A DNA stretch of 64,000 nucleotides from Ostreococcus lucimarinus CCE9901. Lineage: Eukaryota; Chlorophyta; Mamiellophyceae; Mamiellales; Bathycoccaceae. Numbering within the stretch: position 1 is the stretch's first letter; every line of letters starts with the position of its first letter. The position numbers and the translations under genes are program-made. The notes below the pieces were generated by a model. It did not search any database. It saw only the letters and a list, made by a program, of their open reading frames with translations, and was not told the origin of the DNA. The DNA lies in the NCBI RefSeq assembly GCF_000092065.1, contig NC_009358.1:744001-808000 (forward strand). Reading direction: 5' to 3'. Of the stretch, positions 17,495 through 27,032 are shown in pieces.

Positions 17495-18712
17495 ATGACC
17501 GTCGCGCGAACGATGCAAACCTCGCCCGTCGTCCGCGCGCGCGCGACGACGCTCGCGAAGCGCTCGAACCGACGCGCGGCGACGAAAACGATCGTCACGC
17601 GCGCGAGCGCGGGCGACGCCTGGGGACCGTGCTCGTGCCACGGCGGCGCGCATCTCTCGAGCGAGCGCAAGGCTGAGCTCGAGGCGGTGTGCGCGGCGAT
17701 CGGACAGGCGGGGAAAGGGATCACGGCGTGCGATGAGGGACCGGGGACGATCGGGATGCGGTTCGAGAACGTGGGGGTGACGAATACGGAGGAAAACCGA
17801 CGGGCGTATCGACAAATGTTGTTCGAAACGCCCGGGGCGAACAAGTACCTGAGCGCGGCTATTTTGGACCCGGAAACGTTGTATCAAAAGAGCACGACGA
17901 ACGGGAAGCTGTTCCCGGAGGTGCTGAGCGAACTCGGCATCGTGCCGGGCGTGAAACCGCACTTGAAGGTGTACGCGCTGCCGGGCCAGAGCGGAGCGAC
18001 GGTGATGCAAGGCTTGGACTCGCTCGCGGTGCGATTGCAAGAGTACAAAGACGCCGGGTGCAAATTCGCCAAATGGCGCTCGCCGTTGGAGATTGACTTG
18101 GCCACCGGTCAGCCGAGCGAGCTCACCATCGAGACGAACATGAAGGATTTGGCGCGATACGCGTTGATTTGCCAAGACGTCGGCTTGGTGCCGATCGTGG
18201 AGCCGGATATTTCTCTCAAGGGTGATCACGACCTTGAGACCGCGGTTCGCGTGAACGTCAAGGTGCAGAGCATGCTGTTCAAGTCGATGCTCGACCACGG
18301 CGTGTACATGGAAGGCGCGCTCCTCAAGTCCAACATGGTGAACCCGGGTAAGAAGTGCAAGACCAACTACACCGTGGACGAACTCGCGATTGCGAATCTG
18401 CAAGTCTTCCGTCGATGCTTCCCGACCGCCATGGTGAGCGCCAACTTCTTGTCCGGCGGCCAATCGCTCGAAGACGCCGCTGCTCGCCTCGATGCCATCA
18501 ACAAGCACAAGTCCGCGAAGGATCCTTGGAACTTGTCTTTCTCCTGGTCTGCGGCGCTGCAGATGCCACTTTTCGAGCTTTGCCGAGGTAAGACTGAGCT
18601 TCCGCTCAAGGAGATGGGTGACTTGTACATCGCCGAATTGGAAAAGGCAGGCGCCGCCGCGCTCGGCCAATATTCGCGCAACGGCAAGGAGGGCGACCAC
18701 TCCGCCAAGTAA
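17495..18712 (+). CDS. FBA: Fructose-bisphosphate aldolase class I, chloroplast
   Basis: 405 residues. A plastid transit peptide of ~38 residues (Thr/Arg/Ala-rich) precedes a complete class I aldolase: GKGITACDEGPGTIGMRF (N-terminal substrate lysine region; the usual ADES is CDEG), NRRAYRQMLFETPG, FAKWRSPLEI, VPIVEPDISLKGDHDLE with active-site Glu, and YMEGALLKSNMVNPG holding the Schiff-base Lys. The C-terminus ends in GKEGDHSAK instead of the common ...SNSY/HAY tail. It serves the Calvin-Benson cycle and plastid glycolysis. Codon choice in the second half is strongly biased, as expected for a highly expressed gene. Confidence 0.95.
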   Translation: MTVARTMQTSPVVRARATTLAKRSNRRAATKTIVTRASAGDAWGPCSCHGGAHLSSERKAELEAVCAAIGQAGKGITACDEGPGTIGMRFENVGVTNTEENRRAYRQMLFETPGANKYLSAAILDPETLYQKSTTNGKLFPEVLSELGIVPGVKPHLKVYALPGQSGATVMQGLDSLAVRLQEYKDAGCKFAKWRSPLEIDLATGQPSELTIETNMKDLARYALICQDVGLVPIVEPDISLKGDHDLETAVRVNVKVQSMLFKSMLDHGVYMEGALLKSNMVNPGKKCKTNYTVDELAIANLQVFRRCFPTAMVSANFLSGGQSLEDAAARLDAINKHKSAKDPWNLSFSWSAALQMPLFELCRGKTELPLKEMGDLYIAELEKAGAAALGQYSRNGKEGDHSAK

Positions 18713-18936
18713 GACGGCGTCGTACCACCACCGTCGCGAGTGATATCATATCATATCGAAAATCTCGCGTACGTCGCGCGTATCCCGTATTTTTAATACA
18801 CGCATCCTCTACCTGCCTCTCGCACCGTCGCTCGCTCGACCAAAAAGCGCATCCAGCAGCGACCATCTTTATCCACGTCATTCACGCGCGCGAGCGGTGC
18901 AGGTCTGCGATCCAATCGCCTAACACGCGTGTCGCA

Positions 18937-20184
18937 ATGTTCGCTCCGTCAATTTCGCGCGCGACGCCGTGTGTGGCGCTCGAGCGCGCCACGACAACGC
19001 GACGAACCACCCGCAGACGTCATCACAACACGCGCGCATCGACGCCCGATGACGCGTCCGCGCCGCCTGCGCTCGCGCGTTCGCGGCGCGACTTCGTTCG
19101 CGACGCTGTTTTACTGTCGACGCTCGGCGTTGGGCTCGCGGCGCGCGCGGATGCGGACGTCGACGTCGACGTCGCGCCCGCGGCGGCGACGAAGACGCCG
19201 TGCGTGCTGATAACCGGCGCCAATTCAGGCGTGGGGTACACGGCGGCGAAACAGATCGCCGCGCAGGGCAAGACAGTCGTTATCGCGTGCAGAAGCGTGC
19301 ATAAGGCTGAGCAAGCGGCTCGAGAGTTGAAGGAAGACGTCGGCGCGAACGCGAAGGTGGTGACGCTGCCAGTCGGTTTGGAACTCACGGATTTGGCGAG
19401 CGTGCGCGAGTATGCGCTCGCGTTTTTAGATCGTTCGGATTTGGCACTCGAGGCATTGGTGTGTAACGCCGGGATCATGGCGGCGCCGTTGGAGCGCACC
19501 ACGCAAGGACACGAATTGCACTTCGGTATTAACCATTTGGGACATTTTTTACTCGCCGACGCGCTGACGCCGGCGTTGAGAGAAACCAAAGGGCGCGTCG
19601 TGAGCGTATCGAGTTTGCTCTCGATGATTGGCGATTTCGCGTTGGACTTAGACGACTTAGATTGGAACAGACGCGAGTACGACCCTTGGTACGCGTACGG
19701 TGCGTCGAAGGCGCAAAACGTCTTGTTCGCCGACGAATTCGCTCGCCGCGAAGGCAAGAATGGTATCGTGGCGAACAGTTTGCACCCAGGAATCGTAACG
19801 ACCAATTTAGTCCGTTATTCGGTGCCCGACTTGGTGCAGTCCAAGCGTGATTTGGCGAAAGAGCGCGAGAGCTTCGCGGGGCGACTCGCGGCGAAAGCTG
19901 GCATTCGCAACCCGGACGAAGGCGGCCGGACGTCCGTCTGGCTCGCCACTTCCGATGCCGCGGCGAAAGAAACCGGCAAGTTCTTCATTGATCCTGGTTT
20001 GGTTTACCCGGGTGCCACGCGCGCGCAACTCGTCGAAGCTGGCGACTGGTTCTTGTCGAGTGGTACCGAGTTTTTGGCGCCGCAGCTCGGGATGCCGGAA
20101 AAATTGTTTGAATGGCGCACCGAGGCTAACGCGACCGCGCTCTGGTCAAAGTCGCAAGAGATGGTGAGCAAGTACACAATCTAG
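18937..20184 (+). CDS. Short-chain dehydrogenase (RDH/POR-like) with Tat-type lumen signal
   Basis: 415 residues. N-terminus: transit peptide, then ARSRRDFVRDAVLLSTLG and a hydrophobic stretch to A-A-R-A, i.e. a twin-arginine thylakoid signal. The SDR core starts at about residue 88 with VLITGANSGVGYTAAKQIA (NAD(P)-binding TGxxxGxG), VIACRSVHKAEQAA (Arg favouring NADP), CNAGIMA, active-site Ser (SVSSLLS) and Y-x-x-x-K (YAYGASKAQNV), then LHPGIVTTNLVR. The C-terminal part resembles retinol dehydrogenase/protochlorophyllide-reductase-like proteins, but POR-specific features are not evident. Substrate unknown; location in the thylakoid lumen is inferred from the signal. Confidence 0.85.
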   Translation: MFAPSISRATPCVALERATTTRRTTRRRHHNTRASTPDDASAPPALARSRRDFVRDAVLLSTLGVGLAARADADVDVDVAPAAATKTPCVLITGANSGVGYTAAKQIAAQGKTVVIACRSVHKAEQAARELKEDVGANAKVVTLPVGLELTDLASVREYALAFLDRSDLALEALVCNAGIMAAPLERTTQGHELHFGINHLGHFLLADALTPALRETKGRVVSVSSLLSMIGDFALDLDDLDWNRREYDPWYAYGASKAQNVLFADEFARREGKNGIVANSLHPGIVTTNLVRYSVPDLVQSKRDLAKERESFAGRLAAKAGIRNPDEGGRTSVWLATSDAAAKETGKFFIDPGLVYPGATRAQLVEAGDWFLSSGTEFLAPQLGMPEKLFEWRTEANATALWSKSQEMVSKYTI

Positions 20185-20231
20185 TCTTCGCAATTAAATA
20201 CAGCACATTGACGCCGCGCGTCTACCAACGT

Positions 20232-21095
20232 TCACGAAGCGTCAACCACCGCTGGTAATTCTTCATCGCTCTCCAACTCAAACGTTTGCACGCTCGTGTC
20301 GTTGAACGCGCCTTGCACGGCAAACGTATCCCCCGGATCAAGCAGTGATGCGCGAGCGATGGACGACGCCGCGATGACGTGCGAGGGTCGCTTCTTCTCG
20401 GGATCCGCGCTCTTCGCTCGCCATCGATCGGCGTACGTCTCAAACGTGTTCCCGACGCACACTAAATCTCTCAACGCGCCCACGCTCCAACGCGCGCGAA
20501 CGACGTCTTCGTACAAGTGTCCCTCACAATGCGGCATGTAAAACACCACCAACTCATCCCTCGTCGACGAAGACGCCGACACGTACTCGTCGCACCTTTC
20601 CCGCGTCAACGTCTCGCATTCGTCGCCGTCGCCCGCGAGCACCTTTTCGTCCACAATCGTAAAGCACGGATCGTACGCCTTCAACCGCACGCGCGTCGCG
20701 TCGTCGTTCGACCGTTCGCGCAACCGCTCGCACGCGCGCGACGCGAACGCGAGCTGACACCTCGCCGCCGCGCTCGCGTCCGGCGACCCCAAACCCAACG
20801 CGAGCACCGTCACCGCCCGCCCGCGCGCGCGCGTCGCCGCCGCGTCGCGCACCGCGTCGACGGCGGCGTCCAGGCGCGACGCCGCGCGCACGTCCGCCGT
20901 CGCGCGTTCGACGCGCGTCGCGCACGCGGCGACGCGCGCGGCGAGTTCTTCCGCCGACAGCGCCGCTTCCTCGGCGCGCGCGTCGACGGCGCGGTTCGTC
21001 GCCGCCGCGCGCGCGGCGAGCGCGGCCTCGGCCCTGGCGCCGATCGCGCGCTTACCCGCGCGCGTCACCGGCGTCCAGGCGTCGTCGGGCGCCAT
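20232..21095 (-). CDS. SRR1: SRR1-like protein
   Basis: 287 residues. A charged Ala/Arg/Glu helix-rich N-terminus is followed by the SRR1 domain (about residues 95-245): VTVLALGLGSPDASAAARCQ, KAYDPCFTIVDEKVL, LVVFYMPHCEGHLYEDV and LVCVGNTFETYADRW. In Arabidopsis SRR1 affects phytochrome B signalling and the circadian clock; in animals and fungi the family is linked to heme and clock control. The biochemical activity is not settled. ATG 21095 (MAPDDAW) is the natural start; the frame further upstream is Arg-rich and probably not translated. Confidence 0.87.
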   Translation of the reverse strand: MAPDDAWTPVTRAGKRAIGARAEAALAARAAATNRAVDARAEEAALSAEELAARVAACATRVERATADVRAASRLDAAVDAVRDAAATRARGRAVTVLALGLGSPDASAAARCQLAFASRACERLRERSNDDATRVRLKAYDPCFTIVDEKVLAGDGDECETLTRERCDEYVSASSSTRDELVVFYMPHCEGHLYEDVVRARWSVGALRDLVCVGNTFETYADRWRAKSADPEKKRPSHVIAASSIARASLLDPGDTFAVQGAFNDTSVQTFELESDEELPAVVDAS

Positions 21096-21388
21096 CGCGC
21101 CGCCGCGACGTCGCGCGCGCGGTGTGACGTTTCGCGACGGCGCGCGCGCGTCGGCCGCGTCGCGCGACGGCGCGCCCGTAACTTTCGCGAGCTCGCGGCG
21201 CGCGACGCGCGCCGCTTGGCTTACGGGTACACTAAATACGCACTGTACCTGAAAGTGTCCGAACCCTAAATTTTTTTGTTTACGACGCGAACCGACGGTT
21301 TTGACGCGACACTCTCGAGGCGACGCTCGGGCGTTACGACGCACACGACGACGCGCGAGGACGACGACGACGACGACGCGCGAGGACG

Positions 21389-21947
21389 ATGCGGGTGCAC
21401 ATCAAGCCCAGGCTGCAGCAGGAGAAGTGGAGCCTGTACTGGAAGACGTCGATGTCCACGAGAACGTTCGCGCTCGACGAATTCGACTTGGAGGTGAAGC
21501 ACGACGAGACGACGGCGAAGGAGGTGAGGACGCGCGAAAACTTTGAAATGCGGCATTCGATGACGTTTCACGCGCGCAGGTGAAGGCGAGAGTGGCGGAG
21601 TTCATCGGGCTCCCGCCCGTGGAGACGTTGCATCGATTGGAAGAGTTCGTCGAGCCTTGGGAGTTGATGTGCGCGCGAGACGACGCGACGGCGACGGCGA
21701 AGACGCGACTCCGTCGATAGTCTCGCGAAACGTGACTGACTGCGTCGTGAATTGACCTGTGTTTCCGATTTAAAACAGTATGTATAACGGCCGCGAGCTC
21801 GATGACGGCAAAACGCTCGCCGCGTGCGGCGTTCCGGCCGAAGACGGCGTGAGCGTCGTCGTCGTACGCAAGCAGCTCGTCGCCGAAGGTTGGAAGCTAC
21901 GATTTGAAGATAACGAAGACTCGGACACGGAAGACGACGATTTTTAA
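21389..21947 (+). CDS. Ubiquitin-like domain protein, three exons
   Basis: Spliced gene, 130 residues: exons 21389-21523, 21580-21668 and 21779-21947; introns of 56 and 110 bp. Both introns run GTG...CAG and the second has an ACTGAC branch-like element. Joined, the product has an N-terminal basic segment (VHIKPRLQQEKWSLYWKTS), then a ubiquitin fold: KEVKARVAEFIGLPP, a longer-than-usual helix loop, WELIMYNGRELDDGKTL and AEDGVSVVVV, and an acidic tail ending DNEDSDTEDDDF. No C-terminal Gly-Gly, so it is not a conjugated modifier; it more likely resembles adaptor or co-chaperone UBL proteins. Junctions were set by frame, donor GTGAG/GTGCG and the ubiquitin-fold match; cDNA could shift the second donor by a few bases. 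Confidence 0.75.
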
Positions 21948-22002
21948 GCCATCGTAACGACGCGCGCGGATGTAACGTAACGTGATCATGAGAAGCGTGC
22001 GA

Positions 22003-23022
22003 TTACATTGCGGGTTCCTCCGCGTCTTGCGTCTCGGGCGCCGATTTCGTGAACTCGGCCTCGAACGCCATGACTTGTGATTCCGCCGCTTGCACGGCTT
22101 CGCGGTCCATGAGCGCCAAGAATTCGTCCAACTTCCCGATCGCGCTCTTGCTCGCCTTGCTCGAAAACTTGGCGTACTCGGCGGCTTTGCCGCCTCCGAC
22201 GGCGCCCATGTTCTCGAAATACTTCGAGTAGTTGACCTTTTCCATGTACTCCAAGAAATCGAACGCGATCTCGCGCGCCTTTTGCTCTTTACTCCCGCTC
22301 AAGTACGCCGCGGCTTTGAATAGATTATCCTTCACGTTGTTCGGCGGTCCCACGACGCGACTCACCGTCGAGTTCAACTCGTCCCACGCGCCGTCCTCCG
22401 CCAACGTCGCCGCCCTGCGCAGCAACTCCCGACTCCGCACCACGGGCACCAAATAAAAGAACAACGGTTTCACCGGCTCCGGGCTCTCGATCGAGATCTG
22501 ACTCAGCCCCACGAACGCCGCCGTCAGCGCCGCGCCGACGATCGCTCGTCGCCGCACCGTCTTCTCCTCCTCCTCCGTCATCCCAGCCTCACCGACCCCA
22601 CCCGCCTCGCTCGGCTGTTCGCGCACCAAGAACTCCATTCCATCTTTCAACCACGCGTCGCCCTCGCTCCTCGTTCCGAACAGCGTCTCTCGCTTTCCGA
22701 CGCCGTCCACGCGCGCCTTGCCCGTCGTCCCGCGCGGCGTCTCGCGCGCCAGCTCGTCCACCGTCTTCACCGTCGCCGCGCCGCCGCTCTTCGCCTCCAG
22801 CGCCGCGCGCAGGCGCTCGCGATCCTCCTCCGCGCGTTTCAGCCGCTCGACGACGTCCGCGAGCGACGCCTCGCTCAGCGGCGCGTCGTCGCCGTCGTCG
22901 TCGCGCGACGTCGACGCGCGTCGCGATCGCCGCGCGTCGCCTCGTCGCGCGCGTCGCCTCGTCGCCGCGCGGACGCGCGACGACGCGCCGCGCGTCGTCG
23001 TCGTCGTCGCGCGCGCGCGCAT
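22003..23022 (-). CDS. Plastid conserved protein of unknown function
   Basis: 339 residues. N-terminal ~70 residues are a Thr/Arg/Ala-rich plastid-type transit peptide; a short coiled coil follows (LADVVERLKRAEEDRERLRA), then a hydrophobic segment (RAIVGAALTAAFVGLSQI) and a well-ordered helical domain (about residues 200-320): LFFYLVPVVRSRELLRRAAT, WDELNSTVSRVVGPPNNVKD, DFLEYMEKVNYSKYFENMG. The C-terminal block reads like a conserved chloroplast family of plants and algae, possibly thylakoid-associated and PsbQ-like in being a helical bundle, but I could not name it. ATG 23022 overlaps the ATG of the divergent methyltransferase gene. Confidence 0.65.
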   Translation of the reverse strand: MRARATTTTTRGASSRVRAATRRRARRGDARRSRRASTSRDDDGDDAPLSEASLADVVERLKRAEEDRERLRAALEAKSGGAATVKTVDELARETPRGTTGKARVDGVGKRETLFGTRSEGDAWLKDGMEFLVREQPSEAGGVGEAGMTEEEEKTVRRRAIVGAALTAAFVGLSQISIESPEPVKPLFFYLVPVVRSRELLRRAATLAEDGAWDELNSTVSRVVGPPNNVKDNLFKAAAYLSGSKEQKAREIAFDFLEYMEKVNYSKYFENMGAVGGGKAAEYAKFSSKASKSAIGKLDEFLALMDREAVQAAESQVMAFEAEFTKSAPETQDAEEPAM

Positions 23023-24241
23023 GGCGTCGCGTCGCGTCGCGTCGCGGCGTCGCGCGTCGCCGTCTCGCGCGTCGTCACTTCGCGCGTCGATGCGACGCGC
23101 GGCGTCGACGCTTCGCTTCGCGGCGCGACGCGAGGCCTCGAGCGCGAGCGCGCGAAGGGTCGTCTCGGGATCGGCGTCGCGCGCGCGCGTCGGGACGGCG
23201 CGTCGCGCGCGCGCGCGCGCGGCGAGCATGCGCGCGCGCGTCGACGGCGGCGGCGGCGGCGAACGCGTCGCGGACGCGCGCGGCGAGGAGACGCGCGGCG
23301 AGGGCGCGAGCGCGAGCGAGGGCGGTAAAAAGCAAAAGCGCGACCCGGCGGCGTCGCTGGGCGTGACGGGGATGCGGAACTTTACGCTGAAGCACGGCGC
23401 GCTGCTCATGACGGAGGCGAGCGCGTTCGCGGATTTGAACCTGCAGGAGGCGAGTAAAAAGGTGAGAGGGGTGCGCGTGCGTCAGCACGTGAACCCGCTG
23501 ACGAAGAGGTTTCAAACGCAGGCGCCGGCGCCGGCGTGGAGGGAGGTGTATAGGGACGCGGGGAAGCCGTTGACGATCGACGTGGGGTGCGCGGGCGGGC
23601 GGTTCGATTTGTTGTACGCGAAGCGGAATCCGGATAAGAACGTGCTGGGGTTGGACATCCGCGAACCGCTCGTCGAACGAGGGTTATCGTGGGGAGAGGC
23701 GTCGGGGGTGGTGGATAACGTGCACTTCGCGACGTGTAACGCGACGGTGTCCATCGGGGAGTGGATCAAGAGTTATCACGAGACGAGCGGCGCGACGGTG
23801 GACTTGGTGACCATTTTACACCCGGATCCGCACTTTAAGACGAAGCACAAGAAGCGTCGAATCGTGCAGGCGACGATGGTTCGGCAGCTGGCGAGGGAGA
23901 TGCGCCCCGGTGCGCGCGTGTACTTGCAATCGGATGTGGAAGAGCTCACCGAGGACATGCGCGAGAAATTCGAGCGCTTTTCCGACGGGTGCTTCGATTT
24001 GGACCATGAGTTGTACGACGTCGACGACGTTCGCGCGAAGGCGACAGCGGCGGCCAACGAACCAGTGGATGATAACGACTCTGACGACGACGATGGGTGG
24101 CGATCGACGTGGGTGCACGGCGGATGGCTGAGCGAGAATCCAATCGGCATTCCTTCAGAACGCGAGGTGCAGACGCTCGGCGAAGGGCTTCCCGTGTACC
24201 GAGTCATGCTCCGTCGCACCGAGAAAGCCTGTGCAAACTAA
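23021..24241 (+). CDS. tRNA (guanine-N7)-methyltransferase, TrmB-type
   Basis: 406 residues from ATG 23021 (MASRRVASRR...), which gives a plausible plastid or mitochondrial transit peptide; an internal ATG at 23228 would give a shorter form. The catalytic domain contains the AdoMet motif TIDVGCAGGRFDLLYA, LGLDIREPLVERGL, the acidic VDLVTILHPDPHFKTKHKKR catalytic segment (TrmB-type P-D-P-x-x-K) and a PGARVYLQSDVEEL strand. TrmB enzymes form m7G46 in the tRNA variable loop. Compared with bacterial TrmB (~230 aa) it is long because of the N-terminal extension and a C-terminal insert with an acidic run (DDNDSDDDDG). Confidence 0.85.
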   Translation: MASRRVASRRRASPSRASSLRASMRRAASTLRFAARREASSASARRVVSGSASRARVGTARRARARAASMRARVDGGGGGERVADARGEETRGEGASASEGGKKQKRDPAASLGVTGMRNFTLKHGALLMTEASAFADLNLQEASKKVRGVRVRQHVNPLTKRFQTQAPAPAWREVYRDAGKPLTIDVGCAGGRFDLLYAKRNPDKNVLGLDIREPLVERGLSWGEASGVVDNVHFATCNATVSIGEWIKSYHETSGATVDLVTILHPDPHFKTKHKKRRIVQATMVRQLAREMRPGARVYLQSDVEELTEDMREKFERFSDGCFDLDHELYDVDDVRAKATAAANEPVDDNDSDDDDGWRSTWVHGGWLSENPIGIPSEREVQTLGEGLPVYRVMLRRTEKACAN

Positions 24242-24265
24242 TTCGATGTTACAATAATTTCTTTC

Positions 24266-26785
24266 CTATACGTTACTGGTCGACCCTCTGCTCGCCGAAG
24301 TCGCCGCGCGTTGCCTCGAAGCTCGCGCTTCGATTAAACGCGAAGATGGCCCCGCCGCGCGCGGTTCGCTCGGCGCTCGCCGGGGACTGCTATTCGTCGA
24401 GAGACGCTGGATGTATCCAAACAATCCGCCGTTATTTGGCGCGCTCGAGCGGACGTATTCGCCACGCGAACTCATCGAACCGGACAGCGGTCTCGCGCTC
24501 AGCGGTCTGGAGCGATCGATTCGCGAACGATTCGAAGCCGGCGTCGTCGGCGTCGTCGGCACGATATCGAGCGCCACCGCACGCCGGCGCGCTGCAAGCG
24601 GGCGTGGTGTTTGTGCTTGCGCGCCCGTCACTTTTTCCACGGAATGCGTCCTTCCATGTCGTGGCGATGGTTCCAAACGACCGTCCGCGGGCTTCCACTT
24701 GTCGTCGTTTTGCGCGGAAATTCCACTCTGAAATTCCTTGCTCGCGCGAAGCGAGCTCTCGTTTTGCGTTCGCGATATGCTCGCGCGAGCGCTGTCGATG
24801 CGTATACCCTCACGAGTTGCGATGTCTTGCACTAGAGTCTTACTCAATCCAGCGTGGGCCATGACTTCCCAAAACCCACGAATCATCTCACGCTGCTCGC
24901 TGACTATTTGATCGCGAATGGCGAGCTGAAAGTGCAACTCCATGTTCTTCACCCCGACGAGCCTGTACTGTGAAAGAATTCGCAAGAAACTAGGCGATTT
25001 ACCTTCAGCGATCGCGGCGTCTATGCGCGATTGAATGGCGACTCGAACGAGTTCATTCGCTTCTATGTCTTTTCGGTACTTTGCGCCGAGGGATTCATTC
25101 GCGCGAATGGTTTCATCGATGGCGTCGATGCGCCCGCGAAGATTCCGTCGTTCGACGTTGTTCGGGTTCTTTTCTGTGATTTCCACCAGCCTGCGTTTGA
25201 GCGCCGAACGCTCGTACACGTTTTGTGCGTTGATATCTTCGAGCTCAAACAGTGCCTTTTGAATATTAATGCGCTCCTCGACGTTTTCATTTATATCGTC
25301 GCTCAACGCATCCAACCAAGCCTCGGAGAAAGAACCACCCCCGCTCATTCTCGGCTGACTCGTGCTCGGCGTCGCCTCTTTATTCGCCAACTGTGTCTTC
25401 AAACGCGCGACTTTCGATTGCAAATCATCAATCACGTGTTGATAATCGCCGATGTGATGCCGCTCGCGAGTGATGACGACGTTTTGCGCCACGTTGGTCT
25501 TGATCTCCTTCGCCCGATTGGCATATTTCAAGGTATTGATGGTGTGGTTGTACTGTTCGCTCGAAGCACTCACGGTGGCTATCATCGCTGTTCGTGAATT
25601 TCCCGACAAACCATCCTTCAACAGACGGGTCAACTTGGAATTGCGGTATGGGATGTACATGCGGCCCTTCGCCTTCGAGTTGCTGTGACGTCCCAGAGCG
25701 TTGATGCAGTTTGCCAATGCCAGTAAGCTCTTGTTGATATTCGCACCGTCACGGAGTTTCTGTCCGCAGTTTTGCGTGTCCGACGCTCGCTCGCTCCCTG
25801 CCAAATCAACCAAGGAGAGCTTGCCGCATAAAACGTGTTTCTCTTTGCCCTTGGCGCTCTTCTCCCAACGCTTCACGCTAATCTCTAAGACTGCGTGAGA
25901 ACGGCTACTCGTCGCGTTTGCTTCGGTGTGATCGATGCTACGACGCTCGTTACCTTCGTGCAAGAGTTTCGTGATGTCGTCCGGACCCTTGACTGCGATG
26001 CGCGTCAAGCCCATCGGAACTGGGCCGCGCTCGGGATCCTCGCGCAGTTCGAGCGGTGGGCTGTCAACGATGAGTAAATCGTAAATCAGCTCGTTGTACA
26101 CCTCCAAGTACGAGCACTTGACTTCGAATTCGTAGCTCTCGCGCAATGACTTGATTTGATCGAATATGTCAACGAGTGAAAGAAACATCATTCCCGGTTC
26201 ATCGTAGTTGCCGATCATCGTGTGCGTCTTGCCTGAACCCGTCGCGCCGTACGCGAACACGGTCGAGTTCATGCCGTTTACGACGCCCGATATCAAACCA
26301 CGACCAGTAGCGTCGTAGACTTCCGCATTCGTCGCCGTGTCGTTGAAGGCGACGTCAAAGGTGTATCGCCGCGCCTTGCTCCGCCGTTGCACTTGGTCCA
26401 AGTATGCTTTCTCTTCGTCGGGGTCCATCACGACCACTGTGTCGCGATTGACGACGCGTAATATGCTCTTCTTGCGACCAATTCCAGATAAGGACTGCAC
26501 CGAAGACGACAGTGCGTTCGTCGAGCTCGTTAAACGTGCGTTTGGCGTCGATACGGATGTAGCGCTACGCTCCGCGTTTTCGCCTCTCGCCGCGTTGTCC
26601 ACCGATACTTCAACTGGTCTCGTTCGCACTGCGACAAGAAGCTTGGCCGTCTGCGCCGACGGACTCGTCACTGGTCGTCGAGCTTGCTTTTCGACTCCAC
26701 GAAGCCGAGATGGTGGCACGCGGACGTATATAGAGTCATCAGAGGTCGACGTAGACGTGAGAGGTGTCTCAACTTGCGCACGCAT
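24266..26785 (-). CDS. Kinesin-8 family motor (KIF18/KIP3-like)
   Basis: 839 residues from ATG 26785 (a GTG extends the frame to 26821 only). The motor domain spans about residues 48-435: KLLVAVRTRP, FAYGATGSGKTHTM (P-loop), ATSSRSHAV (switch I), KLSLVDLAGSE (switch II), ANINKSLLALANCINALG and YRNSKLTRLLKDGLSGN, with a kinesin-8 style neck (HTINTLKYANRAKEIKTNV). A coiled coil (IIDDL/LQSKVARLKTQLAN) and helical KIF18/19-like tail (residues 470-690) follow, then a basic Ser/Pro/Arg-rich disordered tail. Kinesin-8 motors walk to microtubule plus ends and depolymerise them, setting spindle length. A minus-strand TGTAA lies 13 bp past the stop. Confidence 0.93.
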   Translation of the reverse strand: MRAQVETPLTSTSTSDDSIYVRVPPSRLRGVEKQARRPVTSPSAQTAKLLVAVRTRPVEVSVDNAARGENAERSATSVSTPNARLTSSTNALSSSVQSLSGIGRKKSILRVVNRDTVVVMDPDEEKAYLDQVQRRSKARRYTFDVAFNDTATNAEVYDATGRGLISGVVNGMNSTVFAYGATGSGKTHTMIGNYDEPGMMFLSLVDIFDQIKSLRESYEFEVKCSYLEVYNELIYDLLIVDSPPLELREDPERGPVPMGLTRIAVKGPDDITKLLHEGNERRSIDHTEANATSSRSHAVLEISVKRWEKSAKGKEKHVLCGKLSLVDLAGSERASDTQNCGQKLRDGANINKSLLALANCINALGRHSNSKAKGRMYIPYRNSKLTRLLKDGLSGNSRTAMIATVSASSEQYNHTINTLKYANRAKEIKTNVAQNVVITRERHHIGDYQHVIDDLQSKVARLKTQLANKEATPSTSQPRMSGGGSFSEAWLDALSDDINENVEERINIQKALFELEDINAQNVYERSALKRRLVEITEKNPNNVERRNLRGRIDAIDETIRANESLGAKYRKDIEANELVRVAIQSRIDAAIAEGKSPSFLRILSQYRLVGVKNMELHFQLAIRDQIVSEQREMIRGFWEVMAHAGLSKTLVQDIATREGIRIDSARASISRTQNESSLRASKEFQSGISAQNDDKWKPADGRLEPSPRHGRTHSVEKVTGAQAQTPRPLAARRRAVALDIVPTTPTTPASNRSRIDRSRPLSARPLSGSMSSRGEYVRSSAPNNGGLFGYIQRLSTNSSPRRAPSEPRAAGPSSRLIEARASRQRAATSASRGSTSNV

Positions 26786-27032
26786 CGAACCGTCGCGCGC
26801 AATAAGTCCACGCCGATCCACCGAGCGATGTTGTTATCAGCAAGTGTTTGTCGTTTGCGTAAAGCTCACGCGCGCGTGCGTCCAAGCTTGCATCGCATTG
26901 TGAAGCCACGCGCGGCAGTCAAACTCGGTCAACCGTGTTGACTTTTCGCCGCGACGACAAACTCACGCACACGTGGCAGCAAAATCACGCGCCCCGTGCG
27001 GGGAGGCCGGACGCGAATAAATAGTCAGCGTC

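Noticed and set aside
17153-18700. 515-codon open frame on the minus strand
   Set aside because: It is the antisense shadow of the class I aldolase and SET gene start; the plus-strand aldolase is unmistakable and the antisense peptide is His/Arg-rich without family features.
22718-23020. Long upstream extension of the TrmB-type frame
   Set aside because: It overlaps the better-supported minus-strand plastid protein and consists of Arg/Ser-rich shadow sequence; ATG 23021 gives a normal transit peptide.
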